Assembly: GCA_027625915.1 (NCBI GenBank)
Contig: JANTQA010000070.1
Span: 5,275,001-5,339,000, forward strand
From: Anaeramoeba flamelloides
Lineage: Eukaryota; Metamonada; Anaeramoebidae
Reading direction: 5' to 3'
Length of the DNA: 64,000 nt
The translations under genes were made by a program, and so were the position numbers. The notes under the pieces were generated by a model. It worked only from the letters and a program-made list of their open reading frames with translations, made no database searches and was not told where the DNA came from. The number at the start of each line of letters is the position of its first letter. The first letter of the stretch is position 1. This document shows positions 1 to 9,908 of the stretch, piece by piece.

Positions 1-1065
1 TTCACTGTTTGAGTTCAGTAAATCTCTAGAATCTTTTGCTGAAAATTGGAAAAAATAAAATTATTTTCAACCTTTTATTATTTTTGAGTAAATAAAACTA
101 AATTATTTAAAAACAGCCAAAGGAGGGTACTATTCGCTTGTTTTTCTTGAGATTTGGAACAATTATGGAAAATAATTTAAATTTTTTAATAAATTATTTT
201 AATTAAAGCTCTTTACAGAAAAAAAAAAAACAATTCCTTTTTTTATGTACCAATGAGAAATACACACCACCAAAATAAAACAATTTTCAAACTTAAATGG
301 AAATTAAACTCTTCTTTCTATGGGTTGAGGAATTAATTTTGTCTATTTTTTTTTTATTTTGTTCGATTCAAAAAAAACATAAAATATAGCTATTACAATC
401 AATTCAAGTTATAAATGTTTGTTTTTTAAGAGTATTTTAGTTAATTTTGTAAACATCACTTGATAACGAATAACCTCCAAAAATAAATCTAATTAATAAT
501 TATCTGTACTAAAGTACCACAATGTCTGTCAAAGAGTTAACTTTTTAAAGGAAAAATTAATACTTTGAAAAAAGCAATTAAATACGATTTTTTCAACTCT
601 TTATCTATTTTTATTAAATCATATTTCTTTATCCTTTGGAATTTGAAATTGTTAATATCATTTTGAAAAAAAAAAATATTTAAAAAAATATGTACCTTTC
701 TATGTTTCCGAAAAACTGTAGTATTTCAAATTATTTCTTTTTACAATTGAAATATAATTTTAATAGATTTCTTCTGATCAAAAAAATCGATTACCTAAAC
801 TTTTTTAATCAAGTTACTTTCATTTTTCTCTTTATAACTCTTAATTAAATTTCAAATTAATATGTTTTTGTTTATGTTTTGTCCCAATAAGCAAAAAACT
901 TTTCAGTTTATTATCTTTGAATTTTTTTTTCTTTATTAGTTTATTGATCAACAATTCCCATTCAATTTTTAATATTCGAATAAGAGTCAAAATTATTTTC
1001 CGAATTGTTAACTGAAGATTAGAAAAAATAAAAAATACCGAAATTGTAGCGAAACATATAATTAT
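1..1065 (+). repeat. Dispersed repeat family A, copy 1 (cut by window edge)
   Basis: This stretch is collinear with 53505-54560 at what looks like 65-80% identity over about 1 kb. The best-conserved block is near 905-1050, which matches 54395-54545 with long exact runs, including TTATTGATCAACAATTCCCA and AAAATAAAAAATACCGAAAT. No terminal inverted repeats and no long reading frame are visible. The left end may lie outside the window. It could be a decayed transposon or a segmental duplicate of an old gene region. Confidence 0.6.
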
Positions 1066-1635
1066 TTAAAAAAAAAAATAATAATTAAAAAAAAAGCACC
1101 TTTAGCTTTTTGTAGGATGCGGTTGGTGTCTTTTTTTTGTTTGTTTTAAAAATTTATACAATATTCATTTTGGTTGTTTTTGATTGTTTTAAAATATACC
1201 ACAATCACGCATTGAATCGAAAAGGGTAAAAATAATAAAGTTTTTCTCTTTGATTGTTTTTCAGATAAATTAATAATAAAAAAAAAAATCTCATTCTGTA
1301 AATAGAAAGATGAAATTTTTAATTAAAAGTTGATTTAAATGTGATTAATAACTATTTAAAATTGAAACGAAAAATGTATTATTGTGTTCTCAAACTTTTT
1401 GTGTTTCCGATAGCTTGTATTTGATGCAAATGTTTTTTTATGTGTTGAAAAAACATTCACTAAGTTGTAGATTTATCTCTTTAGATTGTTTTCTGAAACC
1501 ATTCTAAGAAAGGAAGCCTTTCAACTCAACAACAATCTAGATTTTTTTCTAGAGCTTGTTTTTTTAAAATGTGAAGTTTATATTTTTAATTTAAAATAAA
1601 ATTAAAGTAGAAAAAATGACTTTATTAAGGGTTTA
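1066..1635. other. Intergenic, nothing recognised
   Basis: A+T-rich sequence with homopolymer runs. No gene, RNA or repeat partner was recognised here. Confidence 0.5.
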
Positions 1636-2055
1636 GTCACATACCATAATTTCGCTCCATACTCAAGGATGAGTTGAAACAAAATAGGGTATTGTGAAAT
1701 TACGCTTATTTTGATTGACAAAATTCAAATAACAAATAAAAAATTTTGAGAGGATCTCATTGGCAAAAAATTCAATCAAAAAAAAAAAGTAGGAAAGAGT
1801 TCTCAATTTCCAAAAAATCCAAAATTTAAAAAAAAAATTAGTTTCTTTATTTTAAATTTCCAAAAGCGTTAAATTTCTTCAATTTAAAAACAAATTGTTT
1901 TCTTTAAGTATACAATCAATTTAATTCGATTTAATTCAATTTTTAGTTATTTTGCAACTCTCTATATTTGACAAAGTAAGGATTTTGTAACATTCTTGAG
2001 ATATCATTAACTCATTTGAAAAATGAAAAAAAAATCTTTGAGATCTCAAAAAGCG
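1636..2055 (+). repeat. Dispersed repeat family B, copy 1
   Basis: It is collinear with 17944-18553. Shared landmarks in order are TTTTGATTGACAAAATT, GGATCTCATTGG, TTTCTTCAATTTAAAAACAA, CTCTATATTTGA and AGATCTCAAA. Copy 2 is longer because it contains about 150 bp of extra internal repeats of the form AATTCAAATAACAAAAA. No open frame is conserved between the two copies. Confidence 0.65.
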
Positions 2056-2827
2056 CCGAAGAGCCAGGTTTCAAAACTAACACTATTGTTTTCAAAATTA
2101 TAATTCATAATCACATAAATTGGAAACTGAGTGTTGCTCTTAAGCTCTTTTTACGAAAAATGTACTCATTTTTGATTGTTGATTTTTAGAGATCGATCGA
2201 CGTTTCGCATGTTTATTAGTTTTTGATTGGTAATAAGGTACTGATAAAAATTACTAAAAAATTTTTTTTCCAATTTCAAAAAAGAAATTTCACCGAAATG
2301 ACTCTGCCTTCACACAACTTTTTTTTCAAAAGTTCATTTTTAAAATTAAAAGTAAAATAAAAAAAATTATTTTATTAAGATTTATAATTTTGTCCTTATG
2401 GACTGAATTATTGTTATACTATGGAGTGTATTATTGGTGATCGTTTCTGTGATAATATAAATTATTTTCAAACAGCCATCTTCTCGTGAAAATGGTCAGT
2501 GTCTTTTTTTAACTACTTTTGTTCTTCAGTATGTTGGAGTTTTCATAAAATGATCAAGCACTTTAAACAAGTAATTTTGAGAGGATTGAAATCTTAATAT
2601 GAAAACAATTTCCAGAATTAAAAGAAAAGAAAAAAAAATTTCTTCATTCGCAATAGTTCTTTTCAAAATAACTTGACATACACATAATTTTTAATAAAGA
2701 AAAGGTTTTATAACTAATAATGTCAAATAACTATAAAATATATTAAAACAATAAATCATTGTTTATTTTTATTTTTATTTTCCAAAATTTTAAAAAAAAA
2801 ATAAAAATTCAATTTTTTATTATTTCG
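2056..2827. other. Intergenic, nothing recognised
   Basis: A+T-rich sequence without a convincing gene or repeat partner. Confidence 0.5.
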
Positions 2828-2974
2828 ATGGAATCAAAAAACAAAAAGAAATTAGAAAAATCAAAAAATTATTTCAATTATATCTGTTGTGGTTGTGGAA
2901 AATGTACTAAACAATTAAGAAATAGACCTGAAATAATTATGATAGATTTTCATCATGATTATTTTGATTTTTAG
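2828..2974 (+). CDS. Small hypothetical Cys-containing protein (weak)
   Basis: A 48-codon frame runs from the ATG at 2828 to TAG. It encodes a Lys-rich N-terminus followed by a short cysteine cluster, C-C-G-C-G-K-C, at about residues 18-24. The cluster and the mixed codon use make it look less random than most short frames here, but no family was recognised. It sits just upstream of a transposon-like insertion (3069-3580), so a longer gene could have been interrupted. It may also be chance. Confidence 0.22.
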   Translation: MESKNKKKLEKSKNYFNYICCGCGKCTKQLRNRPEIIMIDFHHDYFDF

Positions 2975-3068
2975 AAAATATTTTCAAATTGTAGATGGAA
3001 GAACTATTATGCGATAAACTACAATTTACGCCATCTTTTTTTTTTAATGTTTTTAAATCAAAAATATA

Positions 3069-3580
3069 AACTAAATTTCATAATAAATGGCCCACCTTAC
3101 ATTTGAATAATGAATTGCTTTTGTATCGTTTTGAAGTTTTTCCTCTCACAATGAAAAGTTTGCAAATAAATCATTTTTTCTCTTTTTTATTTTTTCAACA
3201 GTGTTTTGTTAAAATGGAAAATGAAAATGAAAAATTTGAAAGAAGTAACAAATGAATTAATGAAAAATTTGGTTTCAAATATGAAAAAGAGATTAGATTT
3301 AGTTATTCAAATGGAAGGAGAATCGATAAATGGGTTTTTTTACTTTTTTAAATTTTCTATTTTTCATGTAATGCTTCTTTCAAAATAAATATCCCAATTT
3401 TTTTTAACAGTTTTTTTTATTTTTCTTTCTTTTATTTTTAGACAAAAAATAAATATCTCTTGAGTATAGTATTGAATATTAAAATCTAAATTTTTATCTT
3501 ATAATAGATAACTTCAATTATTAAAAATATTTTTATTTAAAATTTGATTTTTAATGGGCCAATTATTATGAAAGATAGTT
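3069..3580 (+). mobile_element. TIR element family K (TGGCCCA type), long copy 1, TA-flanked
   Basis: The termini are inverted repeats. The left end reads AACTAAATTTCATAATAAAT then GGCCCA, and the reverse complement of the right end reads AACTATCTTTCATAATAATT then GGCCCA. TA lies at both outer edges (3067-3068 and 3581-3582), as expected of a TA-duplicating DNA transposon. The 512-bp body nearly matches 28233-28741. A gene-like segment at about 3200-3340 (AATGAAAATGAAAAATTTGA and onward) is shared with that copy, but the frames are short and no transposase is present. Confidence 0.75.
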
Positions 3581-3950
3581 TATAATGAAACTGTTAAAAT
3601 TGTAAATAAATTCTTATACGTTCTCGGATTAATTTTTTATTAATCTTTTGATTTTATTTTTTTTTTTACATTATTTATTCTAATTTTCTCAATTTTTATT
3701 AAAACCACTTTATTGAACAAGAAGGCTGAAGTTAAATTTCCAAAATACCTTTTTTCAATAATGAAAAAAAACAAAAAAAAAAAAAAAAGATTTGTAATAC
3801 AAGAATTGAACCTGATTACAACCCCTTACCGAAAGACAAATTAACACTAAGTAAAGTGGGTTGGTGTAATAAGAGCCCAAAAATTCAAAACGAATATATA
3901 ATTTCTAGTTTTAAAAAATTTTTTTGTGAGAAAAAAAAGATTAAAATAGT
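3581..3950. other. Intergenic, nothing recognised
   Basis: A+T-rich spacer holding a run of about 14 A (near 3775-3788). It leads into the 3' end of the minus-strand coiled-coil gene. Confidence 0.5.
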
Positions 3951-5110
3951 TTATTTCAAGTCTGGGAATCTTGGTCTGGCATCTTTGCCGTTAAGAGTTG
4001 TAATCTTGGGGATTTCCTCAAGATGACAACTAATTTTGAAATTACCCAATCGGTTTCTTTGGATCTTGAAAGTAAAAAGTTTAAAGTGTTTTTGAATTTT
4101 TCGGTATCTCTCAAAATCGAAAAGTGTGTTCGAAAAAGAAAATCGAAAAATTTGAAGAAAAAAAAATATTAAAAAAAAAAAAAATTAAAGAAAATGAAAC
4201 AAGATGGAAATGGTGAAACTCTTACCTCTGACTCTGTTTCTGAAATTGTATTGAGATCTGACAAATTGTTCTGATCTGACATTAGTGTTGTTTCTGATTC
4301 TTCTGTATAACTACTTACCAATCTCAATTGGCTTAATTGTCGTTCGAGAGTCTTGTTTTCTTGTATTTTTTTTTCTAGTTGCATCTTTAACGAAACTAGT
4401 CTTTGTTGTAAAGAGACATTACTTTTCGACTCTTCCAGTTTTCTTAATTTCCTCAGCTCGAATTCTTGTTTATTTAAAGACTGCTTCAGTTTTTGGATCT
4501 CTTGTTGATTTTTTTTATATAAACGATCCTTCAGCTCTTCAAGATCCTTCTCGGATCCGCTCATTAGTTCTGTTTGCTTTTGGATTTCGCGTTCCAATTG
4601 GTTCAATTGTTCTCTTTTTGTGTTCAACTGGATCCGGAGTTTATTGTTTTCAGAGCTGAATTTCTTTAATGTAATTTGTGTCTCGTGCAATTTTTCTTGC
4701 AGTTTGATTGATTCGTCGTTCTCCTCCAGCCTCTTGATCGACTCTTTGTGTTTCTCAATCCTTTCTTTTAAGGACAAAATGGTTTCTCGATCTTTTTCGC
4801 TCATTTTTTTTTCAACATCTTGTTCATTTTCTTTTTTTAATTTTTCCAGTTCCTTACACGCTTCGACATACTGCTGCTCGAGGGCTTCGTTCTCAAGAAT
4901 TTTACGTCGAAGACGTTCTTGTGCTCCTTTTAATTTCATTTTGAGATTTGTCGTAACGTCTTTGGACATGACCATCTGTTGTGTGTGCTTCAATTTTCGA
5001 TATTGCTTCTGCAACTTTTCAAACTCATCATTTATTTCATTAACAGTGTCGATCCCAATAATTACATCTTTTGTTTCTTTTCCTTCTTTTTTTCGAAAAA
5101 ATTTGCTCAT
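3951..5110 (-). CDS. Coiled-coil protein, two exons
   Basis: Exon 1 (5110 down to 4226) encodes 295 residues, almost all heptad-rich Lys/Glu/Leu coiled coil (about residues 25-265). The short N-terminus starts MSKFFRKKEG, and an acidic Ser/Thr tail lies near residues 270-295. A consensus donor, GAG|GTAAGA, follows at 4225. The first AG downstream with a pyrimidine-rich approach gives exon 2 (4109 down to 3951), phase 0, adding 52 residues (containing HLEEIPKITTLNGKD) and ending TAA. The predicted length is 347 aa with a 116-nt intron. If unspliced, the frame would instead run into a Phe-rich poly-T tail. The exon 2 codons have a coding-like RNY pattern. No family was recognised; a scaffold, golgin-like or cytoskeletal role is possible but unproven. 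The start is the first ATG in frame. Confidence 0.75.
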
Positions 5111-5364
5111 TTAACTTTTTTGTTTTTATTTTAATCACTTGGGCGTAAAAACAGACCTTTTGTTTTTTAAAAAAAAAAATTTGTTTGTTCGAAAAAGTTT
5201 TAAATATGAAAAAATAAAATAATTCATTAAATGAGGTCTGAGTAAAAATCTTGAATGTTTTTTGTTTGTCCTCTTTTTAGTTGCCAAATAGATTGAACAA
5301 ATTTTTTAATTTGATTATCTAAAATTCGAATGAAAATTTAAATTCCAAAGAGAATTCTTAAATC

Positions 5365-5807
5365 ATGAAAGATCCAAATTTGAAAAAGGAAGAAGAATTC
5401 AACTTTTTAACAGAATGGGATAAGGTTAATTTACTTTATTGGAAATTATAGTGAAAATTGAAGAAAAATTGTGTTTATTGTTTTTTCACGAACAACTAAC
5501 CAACACCAAGTACTTTTTAAAAAATTAAATATTTTTACACTTTTGTTCGTTTTAGAGAAAATGTAGGTATTTTAATTTGTTTTTGAATGTTAAAAATATT
5601 AAAATTTTGACTTCTTTTTCGGTTTTCTTTCTGTAATTAAGTTTTTGAAGAAACAGATGGTAATTAATGATCCACCAGGAGTTTGTAAAAAGTTAGTACT
5701 TTCTTATTTTTAAAATGGTCAGATTTATTACTTTTTCGCAAGTTTTCTCATGCAACACAGCCCTTAGACTTTTATATACACACTATAAGATCACATATAA
5801 GGCATAA
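5365..5807 (+). CDS. Possible tiny three-exon gene, 59 aa (weak)
   Basis: The proposed exons are 5365-5424, 5657-5691 and 5723-5807, with GT-AG boundaries and matching phases (introns of 232 and 31 nt). The product would begin MKDPNLKKEEEFNFLTEWDK, continue MVINDPPGVCKK and end ITYKA. The codon use looks coding, but the peptide matches no family known to me, and the 31-nt intron is very short. It could be the 5' part of a gene whose 3' end was lost to the element at 6056. Chance is a real alternative. Confidence 0.25.
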
Positions 5808-6055
5808 ATTCATCAAAATAAGGTATAAAAAAAAAAATCAACCCTTCAAAAAAGATCGGTCCTGTCATAAGTCACACAATCTCTTTTTTAAACTTAAATA
5901 AGAATCTTAATAAAAATTATGTTCCTTAATTCAAGATTTGACCTTAAAAATATTTATTAAGTATTATATTAATAAATGAGCGTGTGGGTAATAAAAAGTG
6001 TAACAAATGAGTTAAACTCAAGTGTGTTTTGAGTAATAAATCAACTACATTATAT

Positions 6056-6552
6056 AGTAGTGAAAAAAATACCTGACATAAAAAAAATACCTGTCAAGAT
6101 TTTTAATTGTGAATAAATAGCAAAATTGATGTGTAATTTCTTATATTTTTAACCAAATCCTTTTTATAAATAATCATTATTTTAATGAATCTGGTAATAA
6201 ACCTATCAAAAGTTCATTAAAGTAGGGTTTCTATAGAATACTCAAGTAATTATATGATAACATAATGTAGATCTACTTTTTTTAAAAAACAATCCACTTT
6301 TATAGAGGTTTATGAGAGTTTTGGAAATGGATAATTTTTCTAATTGTTTTTTGATTGATTGAATAGTGTTTTGAAAAATTCTAATTTCATTAATCATCAT
6401 TCTAATAAGTGGGTGAGTTAAAATTTTAAAAGTTTGATTCTAAAAAAAAAAGGATTTGATTTTAAAAAAAGAGATTATACAATAATTTTACTAAAATTCA
6501 CAAAAAAAACTTGTTAGGTATTTTTATCATGTCAGGGATTTTTTTCACTACA
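6056..6552 (+). mobile_element. TIR element family E (CCTGACAT type), copy 1
   Basis: The ends are long inverted repeats. The left end reads GTAGTGAAAAAAATACCTGA, and the right end in reverse complement reads GTAGTGAAAAAAATCCCTGA. The inverted similarity continues about 90 bp inward (left AAATCCTTTTTAT against right AAAGGATTTGATT). About 500 bp with no reading frame, flanked by TA. A second copy, in the opposite orientation and split by other elements, lies at 40753-41992. Confidence 0.8.
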
Positions 6553-8166
6553 TATCTATTATTAATACATTATTCTTTAGTTTTTATTATAATTGTGTTT
6601 AACCCTTTTTTCTCAAATTTGATTTAATAATGAAATTTGTTTTTAATTAAATTGACTATTGAAAATTTTGTTTAGTTCGATTAATACTATTTCTTTTTTT
6701 GAAAAAATTTTATATTTATTTTGGGTGAAAGGAGAAAGATCGTTTTTAAAGAATCTTTAGATTAACACTCAGCATTTTTCTTTATACTTTTTTTTTTTGT
6801 ATTTATTTCAACATATTCGCTATTTATTTCAATAAATCCATAAATATTGTTAGATATTAATACTAGAAAGCAAAATATATTAATCTATTTGGTTTTAAAT
6901 GTAAAAAAAAAAAATAAGAAATTAAAATAAAAAAGGTGAAAAAGAATTACAAATAGGAGAAATAAATAACCAAATATTTTTTTATTATTTTTGGAAGAGG
7001 TGAGAATAGTCCCCCAAATCTCTTTTTTATATATTTTCACAGAGATAAAACAAGTGTAAAATCACATACGCCATGATAATTAAGTAATGTGTCAATTTCT
7101 TTAATTTTAGTTAAAAAAAATTATTTGTGATTTATTAATTTTAATTTATGGAGAAATATTAAACTATCCCCCATAGGTAAAAGTGTATTTATTAAACCAA
7201 TAATATATTAAATTATTTTCTTTTGTTCACACTTTTAATTATTCTTGATAAAATTTCTTTGATTTATTTAATATTATTTCATTTCCGTTCACTGATATAT
7301 TCAAAAATATAAAAAAAAAATTAAAATTTTAGTGAAATCAAAATTAACAACCATATTTATCAAGCAGGACGTGTAAATAATTTTTAGAAGACCAACGGGG
7401 TGTTTCAAATTTTCTTTATATTTGAAACAAAAATTCTTCCACTTATTAGTTTTTTTAATTTTTAATAGTATTTTTAATATTTATAATTGGAATAGAAAAT
7501 ATATATATATTAAAATCTGTCAAATTTTTTCTTTTAAATTTTATAATATAATTTGGTATTTCATAAGAAAAAATATTTTGATTTTTTAAACTTTTTACCT
7601 TTTCCAAATTTCCCTTCTAAAGTTATTTAGTTTTCTCCTTTTTTGTTTTTTTTTTTTTTTTTTTTGGTGTTTGGAAAACTTCAAAGGGATAAAAACAGAA
7701 TTATAAAAATTGAAAGACAGGTTCCAGATTACATCATAAAAAAGTAACTTGATTGGCTATTGAACAAATTAAACTTGATTTAAACGCCCCAACAAATTAA
7801 GCCGATGAAATTTAAAACCGAACTAAAATTAACCTATTGAAAGTTCAAGACAATATGTTAAGTTGTTATATAGTCTGGGTTTTTGATACAATTAGTTATT
7901 TGCACTGATATTTTGCATAAATAATATTTTGGAATCTTGCAAAAAAAAAAAAAATAAAAAAAAAATCAAAACAACCCAAAAGAAAATTTCAAAAATCAAT
8001 TCTTATTCTTATAAAATCAGCACTTATTAGATATGAACAATCATTCTATAAAGTTTTCAATTAATATTTACTAAAGTTACCGATTTCATTTCATTTAGAG
8101 TTTTTTAAATATTTAGATATCATTAATAGAACAAATTAGGGTGACAATTTAAACAAATTTGACAAA
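6553..8166. other. Long intergenic region, nothing recognised
   Basis: 1.6 kb of very A+T-rich DNA with poly-T and poly-A tracts, for example near 7638-7665 and 7939-7965. No gene, RNA or repeat partner could be supported. Confidence 0.5.
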
Positions 8167-8460
8167 ATGAAATATTCACCAACAGATTCAACATTTGGAG
8201 CACCAAAAAAAAAAAACTATAAAAATAAATTTTTGACTTTTTTTATTATTTTTTTACTCAATTCATTTCATTCTTTTCTTTGTCTTTGTTTGAAATATTT
8301 TTTTATTTATTTATTTATTAAAGAAAATATACCATATGTGTTATACACTTTTCTATGTCTTATCTTGGATAAATACTATAACTATACGTTAGTGTATATG
8401 TCAACTGTCATTGGATTACCGTGGAGTGTTGTGGGGTTCCTAGATTTTCTATTACTTTGA
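8167..8460 (+). CDS. Hypothetical hydrophobic small protein (weak)
   Basis: A 97-codon frame from ATG to TGA begins MKYSPTDSTFGAPKKK, followed by two to three Phe/Leu-rich stretches that would be membrane-spanning. The last part (LVYMSTVIGLPWSVVGF) has noticeably higher G+C than the surroundings, which slightly favours coding. Phe/Leu/Ile-rich frames are expected by chance in DNA this rich in T, so this is a low-confidence call. Confidence 0.22.
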   Translation: MKYSPTDSTFGAPKKKNYKNKFLTFFIIFLLNSFHSFLCLCLKYFFIYLFIKENIPYVLYTFLCLILDKYYNYTLVYMSTVIGLPWSVVGFLDFLLL

Positions 8461-9333
8461 ATTATGAAAAAGCTAACGGGATATTTTTTTAATAATTGAA
8501 ATGAAAAGGTATTTTAATAACTTTTCTTTTTATTATAAAAAGTCAAAAAAAGTTAACAGTGGATTATTTCCAAAATTAAAAACTAATACTAACTTGGTAC
8601 AGTAGGTAATTTTGTGAAATCACATCTCTTCAATAATAATTTAAAAAAAAAATATGAAACAAAAATGGGAAACTACAAATTAAAAAAAAACGAAAATTCA
8701 TTTCAAAGTACTGTCCAGATGAAAAAAATACCCTTTTCTGTGTTTTTGAAGTTAATACAACTCTTTTATCATTAAAGAGTCACAATACTTTCTGTGAATA
8801 GACCATATTCTTATATATTTTTACAATATTATTTAGAAAAGATATTTTTAATTTATAGATCAGATCCTTTTTCAAATTTATTCATTTATTATCTTATTCT
8901 TTCGAATTTATTTTTTTTTTCTTCTTTTCTTGAATTTATTTTATTTTTTTATAAAATGAAATTTGAAAAAATAAATATTTGACAATTCCAATTTAATAGT
9001 TAAAAAATTGTGGCTTTGTAATTTATTTTAAAATTCATAAATTTTACAAAAAAAAAAAAATCTTATTGTCAAAAATTTTTAATTTCCTAAATAAATTGAG
9101 GAATTTGGTACAAGATATTCCAATAAAATGATGACCCAAAAAAATATTTTGTACATTTTTTATTTTTTTCAAAATTAAATTTACTATTCTATTTCTGATA
9201 AGATTAGTAGAGCTAATCTGAAGTTTATTATTCTTCTTAATTTCTAAACAATCATGTCTTGATCGATTCTTAAAAAAGTGAATTTTTCATTTTTGTCTGA
9301 TATCCTTATTAAGCGAAATAGAGAGTATAAGTA
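8461..9333. other. Intergenic, nothing recognised
   Basis: A+T-rich sequence. The Phe-rich frame at 8794-8982 is treated as chance. Confidence 0.5.
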
Positions 9334-9491
9334 CACTAGTATTTGAAAAATAAATTTAATAAAAAACACACTTTATTTTCCTTATACAGATAGAGTTTTC
9401 AAAGAGCTAGATTGTAATTTCTAGCCTCTGATCTTTATTTCAAAAAGGAATATGAAAATGAAGTGAAAATTTTTTCCTATTTAAAATACTA
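9334..9491 (-). mobile_element. TIR element family H (CACTGGTATTTGA type), degenerate copy
   Basis: The left end CACTAGTATTTGAAAAATAA follows TA at 9332-9333, and the right end TTTTCCTATTTAAAATACT is its approximate inverse. The interior (ATAGAGTTTTCAAAGAGCTA) is the reverse complement of the interior of the copy at 26032-26204. About 160 bp, no coding capacity. Confidence 0.5.
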
Positions 9492-9908
9492 AAAATATAA
9501 TAAATTTATGTAAAACTAAATTCAATATTTGAGATTTAATTTGATTTTTATAAAGGTTAAAAAAAAAAAACACAACTTCTGTCTTCAACAAGCTTTTAAA
9601 GCACGTTAATTGTTTAATATTGTCTTTTTTGGGACCACCCCCAATCTTCTAATTTTATATCATGTTATTTCAATTTTTACAAAAAATAATTTGCAAAAAA
9701 TTACCGTTAAAAATAAATCCACCCAAAAAAATCAAACTTTATAAAGCTTTAAGTTCATCAATCTTATTTTTAACGGTCAACTCTCCATTCAAGACTGAGA
9801 AAAGATTTCTACTCAATTTGTCAAGTTCATTTTTTATTTTTTTACTTTGATTTCACAAACACAATTTTTATTCTTTTTTTTATAATTCTTCTCAAGAGAT
9901 TTAATCTT
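9492..9908. other. 5' flank of the Csm1-like gene
   Basis: 417 bp of A+T-rich sequence that must contain the promoter of the gene starting at 9909. No defined motif can be pointed to. The short frame at 9662-9850 is not supported by anything beyond length. Confidence 0.4.

Noticed and set aside
3206-3388. The 60-codon frame inside family K as a host gene
   Set aside because: The same sequence recurs at 28.4 kb inside another copy of the element, and most differences between the copies change amino acids, so it does not behave like a conserved gene.
3978-4105. A GRIP/GRAB-like C-terminus for the coiled-coil gene
   Set aside because: Another frame of exon 2 reads KFKNTLNFLLSRSKE and IRKSP-like text resembling a GRIP or GRAB motif, but it is out of phase with the only good donor-acceptor pair and its codon pattern is poorer than the in-phase frame.
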